Part shown: one piece after another, positions 34,859-42,927 of the stretch
How the letters are laid out: each line of letters begins with the position of its first letter
How positions within the stretch are numbered: position 1 is the first letter of the stretch
NCBI RefSeq assembly: GCF_013113735.1
Contig: NZ_CP053346.1
Span: forward strand, 1,688,001 to 1,752,000
Origin: Sphingomonas sp. AP4-R1
GTDB taxonomy: Bacteria; Pseudomonadota; Alphaproteobacteria; Sphingomonadales; Sphingomonadaceae
Length of the DNA: 64,000 bases
Reading direction: 5' to 3'
Translations under genes and position numbers: made by a program
Notes under the pieces: generated by a model
What the model saw: only the letters and a program-made list of their open reading frames with translations
Told to the model about the DNA's origin: nothing
The model's database searches: none

Positions 34859-35468
34859 GGAAACCATTTGCGCCCCCGTGACGAAAGGTCGCCCGCGCGA
34901 GTTCGACCCCGAGGTCGCACTTGCCGCCGCCCTGCGCGTCTTCTGGAAACGCGGCTATGAGGGCGCGTCGATGGCGGAACTGACCGCCGAGATGGGGCTG
35001 ACCAAGCCGAGTCTCTACGGGGCGTTCGGCAACAAGGAATCGCTCTTCAAGAAGGCCCTCGATCTCTACGAGAAAGAGAAGATGGCCTATATGCGCACCG
35101 CGCTGGAGGCGGAGACATCGCGCGGCGTGGCCGAACGGCTGCTGATGGGCGCGCTGGAGATGCAGCAGAGCACCTGCGATCCCAAGGGCTGCCTCGGCGT
35201 GATCAGCACGGTGGCGTGCAGCCAGGAGGCCGAATCGATTCGCGACGACGTGATCGCGCGGCAGGCCGGCTCCAAGCAGGCGCTGATCGATCGCTTCGCG
35301 CGCGCCAAGGCCGAGGGCGACCTGCCCGAACATATCGATCCCTGCGCGCTGGCGCGCTATCTGACCGCCGTGATGCAGGGGCTGGCCGTGCAGGCCGGCT
35401 GCGGCACCGGCTGCCCCGATCTGCGGACGATCGTGGATACGACTTTGGCCGTCTGGCCGGGGCGCTGA
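34857..35468 (+). CDS. TetR/AcrR-family transcriptional regulator
   Basis: 203 residues. The N-terminal DNA-binding domain reads GRPREFDPEVALAAALRVFW, then GYEGASMAELTAEMGLTKPSLYGAFGNKESLF, a textbook TetR helix-turn-helix. The C-terminal part contains the TetR_C CLGVISTVACS-like stretch with several cysteines (CDPKGC, ACSQE, AGCGTGC), found in one TetR subgroup. Start chosen at 34857, with no longer start supported. Divergent from the SDR gene and overlapping a palindromic operator candidate; probably autoregulated and controlling the SDR gene. Ligand unknown. Confidence 0.92.
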   Translation: METICAPVTKGRPREFDPEVALAAALRVFWKRGYEGASMAELTAEMGLTKPSLYGAFGNKESLFKKALDLYEKEKMAYMRTALEAETSRGVAERLLMGALEMQQSTCDPKGCLGVISTVACSQEAESIRDDVIARQAGSKQALIDRFARAKAEGDLPEHIDPCALARYLTAVMQGLAVQAGCGTGCPDLRTIVDTTLAVWPGR

Positions 35469-35589
35469 TCGCGGGCTGACTGCGCCGCCGGGAGAGTGGT
35501 GGTGTTGCAGGGCGTTTTTTGCCCTATTTCCGATCATTCGGTTTCTCAGCGGGCTTGCTCGTCAACCGCCGCCGTCACACCCTGTCGGA

Positions 35590-36309
35590 ATGAGAGACGG
35601 GTGGCGACGGATACGCGATGTGGCCGCGACGATTGCGGTCTTTTTGGCCGGTTGCGGCGAAGTTCAGGCCGAGCCGCGCGCGGTCAACACATGGGCCAGC
35701 AGGATGACGCCCGCCGTGTCCCGCTGCTTGATCAAACGGGAGCCGGACCTCATCGCGGCATGGCTTCAAACGCTTCCCGGGACGGCGGAGGAGGCGGCCC
35801 TCGTCAAGCGCAACGAGCCGCGATTCTCCGCCTGTTTCGATCCTTATGCCCAAGCTGCGGGAGGGTGGCTCGAGATTTACGACGCAGGGGCCATGCGGCC
35901 CGCTCTTGTTCGCGCCATGCTGCAGTCCCGACGGAAGACATTGCCGCGTGACCTTGGGGCATCGACGGACCCGCAGCGCTGGTATCAGCCATCTCCCGAC
36001 GCCTCGCGGCCGGACATCGCAAACGCCATCGTCGTAGCGGATCTCGGACTGTGTCTGGCGAGGAAGGATTGGGCGGACGTGACGGCCTTGATCCATGCGG
36101 TCGATCCGGAGGTCGAAGGCGCCAATTTCATCGCCATGCAGCGCCGGCGCAACGCGGCGAAGACGGAAAATCTGGAAGTATCAAAAATTCTTCCGAGATT
36201 TATCCCTTCCATGGGCGGTTGTGTGCCGGAGGGGATCAAGCTGCGATTGGATCAGCAAAGGCTCAGGGATATCATCGATGAGGCGGCCTATCACCTGATC
36301 GTGGAATGA
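35590..36309 (+). CDS. Hypothetical lipoprotein
   Basis: 239 residues, not recognised as a known family. The N terminus has positive residues, a hydrophobic stretch (VAATIAVFLAGC) and a lipobox LAGC at residues about 19-22, so it is probably a lipoprotein anchored to the inner or outer membrane. The rest is mainly alpha-helical with four further cysteines, two of them (CLIKREP, FSACFDPYAQ) in the first half. Base composition is lower in GC than its neighbours and codon use less biased, hinting at transfer. It stands alone, about 120 bp after the TetR gene. Confidence 0.6.
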   Translation: MRDGWRRIRDVAATIAVFLAGCGEVQAEPRAVNTWASRMTPAVSRCLIKREPDLIAAWLQTLPGTAEEAALVKRNEPRFSACFDPYAQAAGGWLEIYDAGAMRPALVRAMLQSRRKTLPRDLGASTDPQRWYQPSPDASRPDIANAIVVADLGLCLARKDWADVTALIHAVDPEVEGANFIAMQRRRNAAKTENLEVSKILPRFIPSMGGCVPEGIKLRLDQQRLRDIIDEAAYHLIVE

Positions 36310-36439
36310 TGCCGGGCGGGCGCTGATCGCGGCGCGAGTGTGGCGTCGATCTTCTCGTTTCTCGCTCTTTTCCGGTCCTTCCGGTTGCCGGATGATGCGA
36401 AAGTGTGCGGGTCCGGTGCCGGCGTAACGTCATGTCGGC

Positions 36440-36631
36440 ATGACAGGATTTACCGGAGAAGTGCGGGAGGTCCCCGCACGGGATGGCGCGTTTCAGGTCG
36501 TGATCGTCAATGGCGTGACGACCGTCGCCCGATTGAGCGCGTCTTCGCGATCGGAAGCGGAGCGCATCCGCGACGATATCGTCCGCAGGTTCCGCGATCT
36601 GGACGCGCGCTGGCCCTGGATGTGGTTTTAA
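36440..36631 (+). CDS. Small hypothetical protein
   Basis: 63 residues (MTGFTGEVREVPARDGAFQV at the start, ARWPWMWF at the end). A beta-strand-rich first half is followed by a charged helix (RSEAERIRDDIVRRFRDLDA). Codon use follows the window's GC-rich third-position pattern, which supports a real gene, but there is only a weak ribosome site and no recognised family. Confidence 0.4.
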   Translation: MTGFTGEVREVPARDGAFQVVIVNGVTTVARLSASSRSEAERIRDDIVRRFRDLDARWPWMWF

Positions 36632-36696
36632 GCGGGCCGGGCAAAAGGGGCTCGGCGCTTGGGCTGATGGGCGCGAGCGTCCGCTCCCGGGCAGGC

Positions 36697-36725
36697 CGTC
36701 ATTCCCGCTTGCGCGGGAATGACGG
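36697..36725. repeat. Palindromic repeat, family B
   Basis: CGTCATTCCCGCTTGCGCGG continuing to GAATGACGG forms one tight hairpin, between two small genes. Confidence 0.8.
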
Positions 36726-36779
36726 GGGAGGGGGCAGCGGGGCTTGCATCGACGGCCGATCGGCGGGACGGAGGCCCTC

Positions 36780-36956
36780 ATGCGGACCCGGCAGAGCATT
36801 TGTGCGCGCAAGCGGCGCTTTGCGTCCGAAGAGGCGGCCGTGGCCGAGGCGCTGGCGGCTGCGATCACGCTCCGGCCCTATCGCTGCGATCGGTGCGGCG
36901 CCTATCATCTGACCAGCCGGACCAAGGGCAAGAGGCCGCTCACCCGCCCGGCGTGA
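36780..36956 (+). CDS. Small zinc-ribbon-like protein
   Basis: 58 residues from the ATG at 36780, which has GGAGG five bases upstream; an ATG at 36744 is in frame but unsupported. The sequence has an N-terminal CARKRRFASEEAAVAEA part and RPYRCDRCGAYHLTSR near the C terminus. One CxxC pair with a following His and an N-terminal Cys could bind zinc. Similar short proteins with a YxCxxCxxxHLTS core are common in alphaproteobacteria and their phages, without known function. The 3' end overlaps the convergent gene at 36940 by 17 bp. Confidence 0.6.
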   Translation: MRTRQSICARKRRFASEEAAVAEALAAAITLRPYRCDRCGAYHLTSRTKGKRPLTRPA

Positions 36957-37344
36957 CCCGGCCTTGCCCCATCCAGCGCCCGGCCGCCTCCACGCTGTTG
37001 GCCGGCGCGGTGTTGAAGGCGATCGGGACGACGGGCGCGTGGCGATGGACCGCGTTCACCACCGCCTCGAACAATTCGAGATTGGCCTTCGGAATGCGGA
37101 TGCCGCCGATCACGATGCAATCGTAGGGGCGGCTGGCCAGCTGCGCGGCGATCGGCGCCTCGGGCGGTCCCTTCAGATCGAGCAGGCAGAGATCGCAGGC
37201 GTCGCCCTGCTCCGCGAACAGGCGCTGCGCCTCGTGCAGCCCGGCCGCGATCGTGTCCGCATCCGCGCCCGGCGGCAGGTCCGGATCCGAAAAATCGACC
37301 GCGTTCGGCGCGATGCCGATGATGAGGACGTGACGACCGCTCAT
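36940..37344 (-). CDS. Hypothetical protein with a flavodoxin/receiver-like core
   Basis: 134 residues (MSGRHVLIIGIAPNAVDFSD at the start). Alternating hydrophobic strands and helices (HVLIIGIAP, CDLCLLDLKGPPE, YDCIVIGGIRIPK, VVPIAFNTAP) suggest a small Rossmann-like or receiver-like alpha/beta fold, but no phosphoacceptor pattern or known family is certain. It lies upstream of topA on the same strand with an 87-bp distance from its own start codon to nothing else in common. Its end overlaps a convergent small gene by 17 bp. Confidence 0.6.
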   Translation of the reverse strand: MSGRHVLIIGIAPNAVDFSDPDLPPGADADTIAAGLHEAQRLFAEQGDACDLCLLDLKGPPEAPIAAQLASRPYDCIVIGGIRIPKANLELFEAVVNAVHRHAPVVPIAFNTAPANSVEAAGRWMGQGRVTPGG

Positions 37345-37431
37345 GCCAATCTCCCGGCGATGGCTGCACCCGTCGCCCCAACGCGGCAGCGGCGGAGAAG
37401 AACCGCCGCCGCCGGAGCTTATTTCGCCGCC

Positions 37432-40002
37432 TTACTTGGCGGCCTTCTTCGCGGGCGCCTTCTTCGCCGGAGCCTTCTTGGCGGGGGCCTTTTTCGCCGC
37501 CGCAGCCTTCGGGGCGGCCTTGGGCGCGGCCTTCTTCTTGCCCTTGGCCGGGCCCTTGGCGGCGCGCTCGGCCAGCAGCACCAGTGCGGCTTCCTCGGTC
37601 AGCGTCTTCGGGTCGGTGCCCTTGGGCAGGGTCGCGTTGGTCTCGCCGTCGGTGACATAGGGGCCGAAGCGGCCCTCCATCACCTTCACCGGCTTGCCCG
37701 TGACGGGGCTGTCGCCGAACGCCGCGATCGGCTCGCGCGAGGCGCCGCGCGCACCGCGTCCGCCGCCCGCCGCCGCCTCCGCCAGCTTGGTGACGGCGAG
37801 ATTCATGCCCGTCTCGAACACCTCGGCGGTGGACTGGAGGCGCGCATATTTGCCGTCATGCGCCAGATAGGGCCCGTAGCGACCGATCGACGCGACGATC
37901 TCCTTGCCCGATTCCGGATGCAGGCCGACCGTGCGGGGCAAGGACAGCAACTTCAGCGCCATCTCCAGCTCCACCTCGCCCACATCCTTGGGGATGGAGG
38001 CGCGCTTGGCGTCCTTCTCGTCGCCGAGCTGGACATAGGCGCCGAAGCGGCCGGTGCGGCGCGTGACCTCGGCGCCCGTCACCGGATCGCGGCCCAGCTC
38101 GACCGGGCCGGTGTCGGCCGATTCCTCGCTGCCGCCCTGCGCGAAGCGGCGCGTATATTTGCACTCGGGATAGTTGGAGCAGGCGACGAACGCGCCGAAG
38201 CGGCCGCCGCGTAGCGCCAGACGCCCGTTGCCGCAATTGGGGCACAGGCGCGCATCCACGCCGTCGCCCTTGTCGGGGAACAGGAAGGGCTCGAGGAAGG
38301 TGTCGAGCGCGGCCGTCACCTCCGACGGCTTCTGCTCCATCACCTCGGCCGTCTTCGGCTTGAAATCGCGCCAGAAGGCTTCCAGCACGGCCTGCCAGTC
38401 GGCCCGGCCGCCGGACACCTCATCCAGCTGATCCTCGAGCCCCGCGGTGAAATCATACGAGACGTAGCGTTCGAAGAAGCGCTCGAGGAAGGCCGTCACC
38501 AGACGGCCGCTCTCGTTGGCGTGGAAGCGGTTCTTCTCCAGCCGCACATATTCGCGATCCTTCAGCGTCTGCAGGATCGAGGCGTAGGTGGAGGGGCGCC
38601 CGATGCCGAGTTCCTCCATCTTCTTGACGAGGCTGGCTTCCGAATAACGCGGCGGCGGCTGGGTGAAATGCTGCTCGGCCAGCACGTCCTTCTTCGCGGG
38701 CGCATCGCCCTCGGACATGCGGGGCAGGCGCTTCGCATCCTCGTCCCCCTCATCGTCGCGGCCTTCCTCGTAGAGCGCGAGATAGCCGGGGAAGAGCACG
38801 ACCTGGCCGGTGGCGCGCAAGGCATTCTGGCCGGTGCCGTCGGTCAGCTCGACCGTGGTGCGCTCCAGCCGCGCCGAGGCCATCTGGCTGGCGAGCGCGC
38901 GCTTCCACACCAGCTCGTAGAGGCGCGCATGATCGCCGCCGCCGATCCGGTCGCGGCCGAAATCGGTCGGGCGGATCGCCTCATGTGCTTCCTGCGCATT
39001 CTTCGCCTTGGTGGTGTACTGGCGCGGCTGATCGGGCACGTAGCTGCCGTCATAGCGGTTCGCGATGGCGCCGCGCGCGGCCGAGATGGCGCTGTGGTCC
39101 ATCTGCACGCCGTCGGTGCGCATATAGGTGATCGCGCCCTGCTCGTAGAGATCCTGGGCGACGCGCATCGTGTGGCTGGCGGAGAAGCCGAGCTTGCGCG
39201 CGGCCTCCTGCTGCAGCGTGGAGGTGGTGAAGGGCGGCGGGGGATTGCGCGTGAGCGGCTTGGTCTCGACGCTGACGACGGTGAACCGGCCCGCCTCGAC
39301 ATCGCGCTTGGCGGCCTCGGCATCGCCCTGGTTGCCGATCGAGAGGCGATCGAGCTTCTGCCCCTTCCAACGGACCAAGCGGGCGGAGAAGCCCACGCCA
39401 TCCTGCTCCAGCGCGGCCGTGACCGACCAATATTCCTGCGCGCGGAACAGCTCGATCTCGCGCTCGCGATCGACGACGAGGCGCAGCGACACCGATTGCA
39501 CGCGGCCGGCCGACTTGGCCCCCGGCAACTTGCGCCATAAAACGGGCGAGAGCGTGAAGCCGACGAGATAATCGAGCGCGCGGCGCGCCCGGTACGCATC
39601 GATCAGATCCTCGTCCAGCGCGCGCGGGTTCGCCATCGCCTCCAGCACGGCGGCCTTGGTGATCGCGTTGAAGGTGACGCGGCGCGTGTCGGCCGGCAGC
39701 ACCTTGCGCTTCTTCAGCACCTCCTGAACGTGCCAGCTGATCGCCTCCCCCTCGCGATCAGGGTCAGTCGCGAGAATCAGCGACTCGGCGCCCTTCGCTT
39801 CATCGGCGATCGCCTTCAGCCGGCTCGCTTTGTCCGGATAGGTCTCCCATTCCATCGCAAAGCCCTGGTCCGGATCGACCGATCCGTCCTTGGCTGGGAG
39901 GTCACGCACATGACCGTAGGAAGCGAGCACCTTGTGGCCCGGACCGAGATACGCCTCGATCGTCTTCGCTTTTGCGGGGGATTCTACGACGACCAGTTTC
40001 AT
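37432..40002 (-). CDS. topA: DNA topoisomerase I
   Basis: 856 residues from the ATG at 40002 (MKLVVVESPAKAKTIEAYLG); a start eight codons earlier is possible. The Toprim domain shows the Glu in VVVESPAKAK and the acidic DPDREGEA triad. The catalytic Tyr is in GAITYMRTDG. One zinc ribbon follows (CPNCGNGR with CSNYPECKY), then several GRFGAYV-type repeats of the C-terminal domain. The last 35 residues are alternating Lys, Ala and Pro (KKAPAKKAPAKKAPAKKAAK), a basic DNA-binding tail common in this lineage. It relaxes negative supercoils. dprA, a frequent upstream neighbour, is not present. Confidence 0.96.
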   Translation of the reverse strand: MKLVVVESPAKAKTIEAYLGPGHKVLASYGHVRDLPAKDGSVDPDQGFAMEWETYPDKASRLKAIADEAKGAESLILATDPDREGEAISWHVQEVLKKRKVLPADTRRVTFNAITKAAVLEAMANPRALDEDLIDAYRARRALDYLVGFTLSPVLWRKLPGAKSAGRVQSVSLRLVVDREREIELFRAQEYWSVTAALEQDGVGFSARLVRWKGQKLDRLSIGNQGDAEAAKRDVEAGRFTVVSVETKPLTRNPPPPFTTSTLQQEAARKLGFSASHTMRVAQDLYEQGAITYMRTDGVQMDHSAISAARGAIANRYDGSYVPDQPRQYTTKAKNAQEAHEAIRPTDFGRDRIGGGDHARLYELVWKRALASQMASARLERTTVELTDGTGQNALRATGQVVLFPGYLALYEEGRDDEGDEDAKRLPRMSEGDAPAKKDVLAEQHFTQPPPRYSEASLVKKMEELGIGRPSTYASILQTLKDREYVRLEKNRFHANESGRLVTAFLERFFERYVSYDFTAGLEDQLDEVSGGRADWQAVLEAFWRDFKPKTAEVMEQKPSEVTAALDTFLEPFLFPDKGDGVDARLCPNCGNGRLALRGGRFGAFVACSNYPECKYTRRFAQGGSEESADTGPVELGRDPVTGAEVTRRTGRFGAYVQLGDEKDAKRASIPKDVGEVELEMALKLLSLPRTVGLHPESGKEIVASIGRYGPYLAHDGKYARLQSTAEVFETGMNLAVTKLAEAAAGGGRGARGASREPIAAFGDSPVTGKPVKVMEGRFGPYVTDGETNATLPKGTDPKTLTEEAALVLLAERAAKGPAKGKKKAAPKAAPKAAAAKKAPAKKAPAKKAPAKKAAK

Positions 40003-40188
40003 AAGATGACGTTGCCGTTCCTTCACATGTACGCGCGAGGGTGAGGTGCCGATGATAAAGACGTCAAGCGCCGGGATCCGTAACGGAATCGCAACAGGTC
40101 GTTTTCGGACCTTTCATGTTCTGCTAATGCCCCTCTGGTAGCACGGACGCTCATGACAGTTTCCGTCTCCATGGGGCAAAGGTAAGGC

Positions 40189-40884
40189 GTGCGAGCGTTT
40201 TGTGCATCGGTCGGCATTCTTGCGTCCGCATTCGCGGCGCAGGCGACCCATGCGCAGGCGCCGTCCTCTCCGGCGGCGCTCACCCGCGACGTTCTCGCCG
40301 CGCTGAATGCCGCGCGGACCGATCCGGCGGCCTATGCGGGCGGACTAAAGACCTATCGCGGCTACTTCAAGGCGAACATCGTGACGATGCCGGGCAATCC
40401 GGTGGATTTCGAGACGGTGGAGGGCACCGCGCCGGTGGACGAGGCGATCACGACGCTCGCCACGCAGGGCTCGCTGACGCCGCTGACGCAGGCGGACATC
40501 CTCGCCCAGGCGGCCGCCGATCATGTGGCCGAGCAGAGCGTGTCCGGCCGCACCGGCCATTATGGCGCGGACGGCTCCGCGCCGGGCGACCGCGTCGTCA
40601 AGCGCGGCGGCGGACCGATGGTGGCCGAGGTGATCGCCTATGGCGCGGTGGATGCGTCCGACGTGATCCGCCAGCTGATCGTGGACGACGGCGTGCCCGA
40701 TCGCGGCCACCGCGCGGCCGTGTTCGCGGGCCACCTGCGCTATGCGGGCGTCGCGTGTGGCCCGCATCCCGAATTCAAGACGATGTGCGTGATCGACATG
40801 GCCGATACGCCGGATGGCCTGAGCGGCGGCGCGCTGCGCCGCGTGCGCGTGGCGGCGAGCGACAATACCAAGCCGCCGAAATAG
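40189..40884 (+). CDS. CAP (SCP/PR-1)-domain protein, exported
   Basis: 231 residues from a GTG, with a signal peptide (FCASVGILASAFAAQATHAQ). The CAP fold is recognised from LAALNAARTDPAAYAGGL, LAQAAADHVAEQ, GRTGHYGADGS (His of the conserved cleft), VAEVIAYGAVDA and DDGVPDRGHRAAVFAGHLRYAGVACG, in which the second His lies. Bacterial members are secreted or periplasmic with unknown targets. It is preceded by a 185-bp gap to topA (divergent) and followed by the inverted-repeat-bounded GIY-YIG element. Confidence 0.88.
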   Translation: MRAFCASVGILASAFAAQATHAQAPSSPAALTRDVLAALNAARTDPAAYAGGLKTYRGYFKANIVTMPGNPVDFETVEGTAPVDEAITTLATQGSLTPLTQADILAQAAADHVAEQSVSGRTGHYGADGSAPGDRVVKRGGGPMVAEVIAYGAVDASDVIRQLIVDDGVPDRGHRAAVFAGHLRYAGVACGPHPEFKTMCVIDMADTPDGLSGGALRRVRVAASDNTKPPK

Positions 40885-40938
40885 GGTCTGGGGCGGCCCG
40901 GGACGGCTGTGATGGTGGGTACGGGGTTGCTCTTTCCA

Positions 40939-40974
40939 CCGTCACCCCGGGCTTGACCCGGGGTCCCGCTTCTT
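40939..40974. repeat. Left arm of a perfect 36-bp inverted repeat around the GIY-YIG gene
   Basis: The arm contains its own hairpin ACCCCGGG-CTTGA-CCCGGGGT and ends GGTCCCGCTTCTT. Its exact reverse complement is at 41297-41332. Confidence 0.95.
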
Positions 40975-41000
40975 GATCCTGATGCCCGATGGGACAGGAA

Positions 41001-41290
41001 ATGAAGGGCGGCTGGGTCCATATCATGGCCGATCGCTATCGCGGCACGATGTCCGTGGCGTCACCGCTCATCTTGCGGCGCGGATCGATCAGCACCGGGC
41101 TGGTGCTGGATTGGATTTCTGTCGTCGCTACGGTCTCAAGTTCCTCGTCTGGGCGGAATTCTCGTCCAACATCCTCGACTGTATCGCGCATGAAAAGCGG
41201 CTGAAGCGGTGGCGCCGCGAATGGAAATTCACGCTGATCGAAACGGCCAATCCTGATTGGGAAGACCTGTCCGGTACCTTGATCGGATGA
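41001..41290 (+). pseudogene. GIY-YIG-domain nuclease gene with a one-base frameshift
   Basis: The ATG at 41001, with AGGAA directly before it, starts MKGGWVHIMADRYRGTM, the usual opening of small GIY-YIG proteins of the UPF0213/YhbQ type. After about codon 18 the family sequence continues in another frame: GVTAHLAARIDQHRAGAG, then FLVWAEFSSN, HEKRLKRWRREWKFTLIE and NPDWEDLSG to a stop at 41290. The join requires one missing G near 41055-41060 (GTGGCGTC where GTGGGCGTC is expected). Either the gene is dead or one base was lost in sequencing. The intact product would be about 96 residues. A perfect 36-bp inverted repeat encloses it. Confidence 0.8.
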
Positions 41291-41296
41291 TGCCAG

Positions 41297-41332
41297 AAGA
41301 AGCGGGACCCCGGGTCAAGCCCGGGGTGACGG
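41297..41332. repeat. Right arm of the perfect 36-bp inverted repeat around the GIY-YIG gene
   Basis: Exact reverse complement of 40939-40974; begins AAGAAGCGGGACCCCGGGTC six bases after the GIY-YIG stop. Confidence 0.95.
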
Positions 41333-41378
41333 GGTTCGGTAAATGCCCCTCAATAAGGCGGGGGAGGATGAGGGGTGG

Positions 41379-42350
41379 CTAATCCCTTGGCGCGGCAGCG
41401 CGGTGAAGGCGGTCGTTGATCGCGAGGCCGAGGCCTTCTTCGGGGATGGGCGCCACGGCGATGCCGGCGCGGGCGGACATGTCCGCTTCGTGGAGCGCGT
41501 CGAACAGGGCGGCGGCGGCCTCCACCAGATCGCCCGAGGGGGAGAGCGTGCGGTCGCCCGCGACGGGGCCGAAGCCGATCAGCCATTCGCCGGGCCGGGC
41601 TTCGGTCGCGCCGAGGCGGACGGGGTGCGCGGGGGCATAATGGCTGGCGAGCTGGCCGGGTGCCTCGATCGAACCGTTGTCGGTGGTGGAGACGGGCAGG
41701 CCGGTCGCCGCCGTCAGCGCCTCGGGCGTGATCGGGCCGGGGCGGAGCAGGCGGAGCGTTCCGTCCGTCGCGCCCACGCCCGTCACGCCCACGATCGTCG
41801 ATTCCAGCCCGAGCCCGGTGGCGCCCGCATCCAGCACCAGCGCGATCCGGCCGTCGAGCGAGCGCAGCACATGGTCCGCGCGGGTGGGGCTGATCGTGCC
41901 GCTGGCATTGGCGGAGGGCGCCGCGAGCGGGCGGCCGCAGGCGGCGAGCAGCGCCTGCATCGCCGGGTGCGCGGGCACGCGCAGCGCCACGGTGGAAAGC
42001 CCGGCCGTCACCAGCGAGGCGATCGGCGCGCCCGCGCGCAACGGCGCTACGATCGTGAGCGGGCCGGGCCAGAAACGGTGCGCGAGCAGCCGGCCCGTCT
42101 CGCCCAGATCGGCGAGCGCGTCCGCCGCCGCCATATCGGGGACGTGCACGATCAGCGGATTGAAGGAGGGGCGGCCCTTGGCCTCGTAGATGCGGGCCAC
42201 GGCGGCGGCATCGGTGGCGTCGGCGGCGAGGCCATAGACCGTCTCGGTCGGCACCGCGACGAGCGCACCCGCGCGGATCAGGGCGGCGGCTTCCGTGATC
42301 GCATCTGGCGCGTCGGGGGAGAAGGGCAGGCGGCGGGTGGCGGTCAACAT
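41379..42350 (-). CDS. sua5: L-threonylcarbamoyladenylate synthase, Sua5 type
   Basis: 323 residues, the long two-domain form. The N-terminal YrdC domain (about 200 residues) shows ALVAVPTETVYGLAADA, YEAKGRPSFNPLIVHV, RFWPGPLTIV, VALRVPAHP and the APSANASGTISPT loop. The C-terminal Sua5 domain of about 110 residues begins near PGQLASHYAPAHPV. It makes threonylcarbamoyl-AMP from Thr, bicarbonate and ATP, the first step of t6A modification of ANN-decoding tRNAs. Unrelated genes surround it; a family A repeat lies just upstream. Confidence 0.93.
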   Translation of the reverse strand: MLTATRRLPFSPDAPDAITEAAALIRAGALVAVPTETVYGLAADATDAAAVARIYEAKGRPSFNPLIVHVPDMAAADALADLGETGRLLAHRFWPGPLTIVAPLRAGAPIASLVTAGLSTVALRVPAHPAMQALLAACGRPLAAPSANASGTISPTRADHVLRSLDGRIALVLDAGATGLGLESTIVGVTGVGATDGTLRLLRPGPITPEALTAATGLPVSTTDNGSIEAPGQLASHYAPAHPVRLGATEARPGEWLIGFGPVAGDRTLSPSGDLVEAAAALFDALHEADMSARAGIAVAPIPEEGLGLAINDRLHRAAAPRD

Positions 42351-42385
42351 CGTCTCACGGTCGAAAGCGGAGCCCGATCCTTACT

Positions 42386-42493
42386 CCGTTCGTGCCGAGC
42401 TTGTCGAAGCACGGGGAGGCAGACGGAAGAACGGCACTTCGACAAGCTCAGTGCGAGCGGATTTTGGGAATCGACAGGCTCAGCGCGAGCGGG
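42386..42493. repeat. Palindromic repeat, family A, with an extra right arm
   Basis: Left arm CCGTTCGTGCCGAGCTTGTC, right arm CTTCGACAAGCTCAGTGCGA to 42450, and a second right-arm-like piece TCGACAGGCTCAGCGCGAGC at 42471-42490. This looks like a one-and-a-half element between the sua5 and GntR genes. Confidence 0.8.
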
Positions 42494-42518
42494 ATTTCGA
42501 GTTGCGCACCGGACGCCC

Positions 42519-42866
42519 TCAGGCGTGAAGATGGTCGAGCAGGTCGGCGGGATCGAGATCCAGGCGGCGGATGCGCTGGGCGATTTCGGGCCATTCGTCC
42601 TCGAGGAAGGATCGGCGCGCGGCGACGCGCAGCCGATCGGCCGCCCCCGACACCACGAACATGCCGACGCCGCGCCGCACGGTGACGATCCCGTCTTCCT
42701 GGAAGGTCTGATAGGCCTTGGCCACCGTCAGCGGATTGGCGCCATGTTCGGCGGCCAGCGCCCGCACCGAGGGAAGCGCATCGCCCTCCCGGATGCGGCC
42801 GTCGAGGATCATCGCGATGACGAGATCGCGCAGACGGAGATAGACAGGGCGATCGGCACTGGACAT
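42519..42866 (-). CDS. Small GntR-family (YtrA-type) transcriptional regulator
   Basis: 115 residues from the ATG at 42866. The winged helix reads PVYLRLRDLVIAMILDGRIREGDALPSVRALA, then GANPLTVAKAYQTFQEDGIV, the classic GntR signature. The C-terminal domain is only about 40 residues, as in the YtrA subfamily, which usually controls ABC transporter genes. No such transporter is adjacent; the nitroreductase gene lies upstream on the same strand, 61 bp away. A perfect palindrome directly upstream of the start suggests autoregulation. Confidence 0.9.
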   Translation of the reverse strand: MSSADRPVYLRLRDLVIAMILDGRIREGDALPSVRALAAEHGANPLTVAKAYQTFQEDGIVTVRRGVGMFVVSGAADRLRVAARRSFLEDEWPEIAQRIRRLDLDPADLLDHLHA

Positions 42867-42872
42867 TGCGTT

Positions 42873-42892
42873 ATGCTGTTCTAACACAGCAT
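42873..42892. promoter_or_regulatory. Candidate GntR operator
   Basis: ATGCTGTTCTAACACAGCAT is a perfect 7-6-7 inverted repeat located 7-26 bases upstream of the GntR start codon, in the short gap to the nitroreductase gene. The TGT/ACA arms fit GntR-type half-sites. Confidence 0.55.
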
Positions 42893-42927
42893 GGCGGAAT
42901 GCGCAAGCCCCTAACCATCGTGTTAAG

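Noticed and set aside
37432..37545. Lys-Ala-Pro repeats as a possible tandem DNA repeat
   Set aside because: They encode the basic C-terminal tail of topoisomerase I, which is usual in this lineage.
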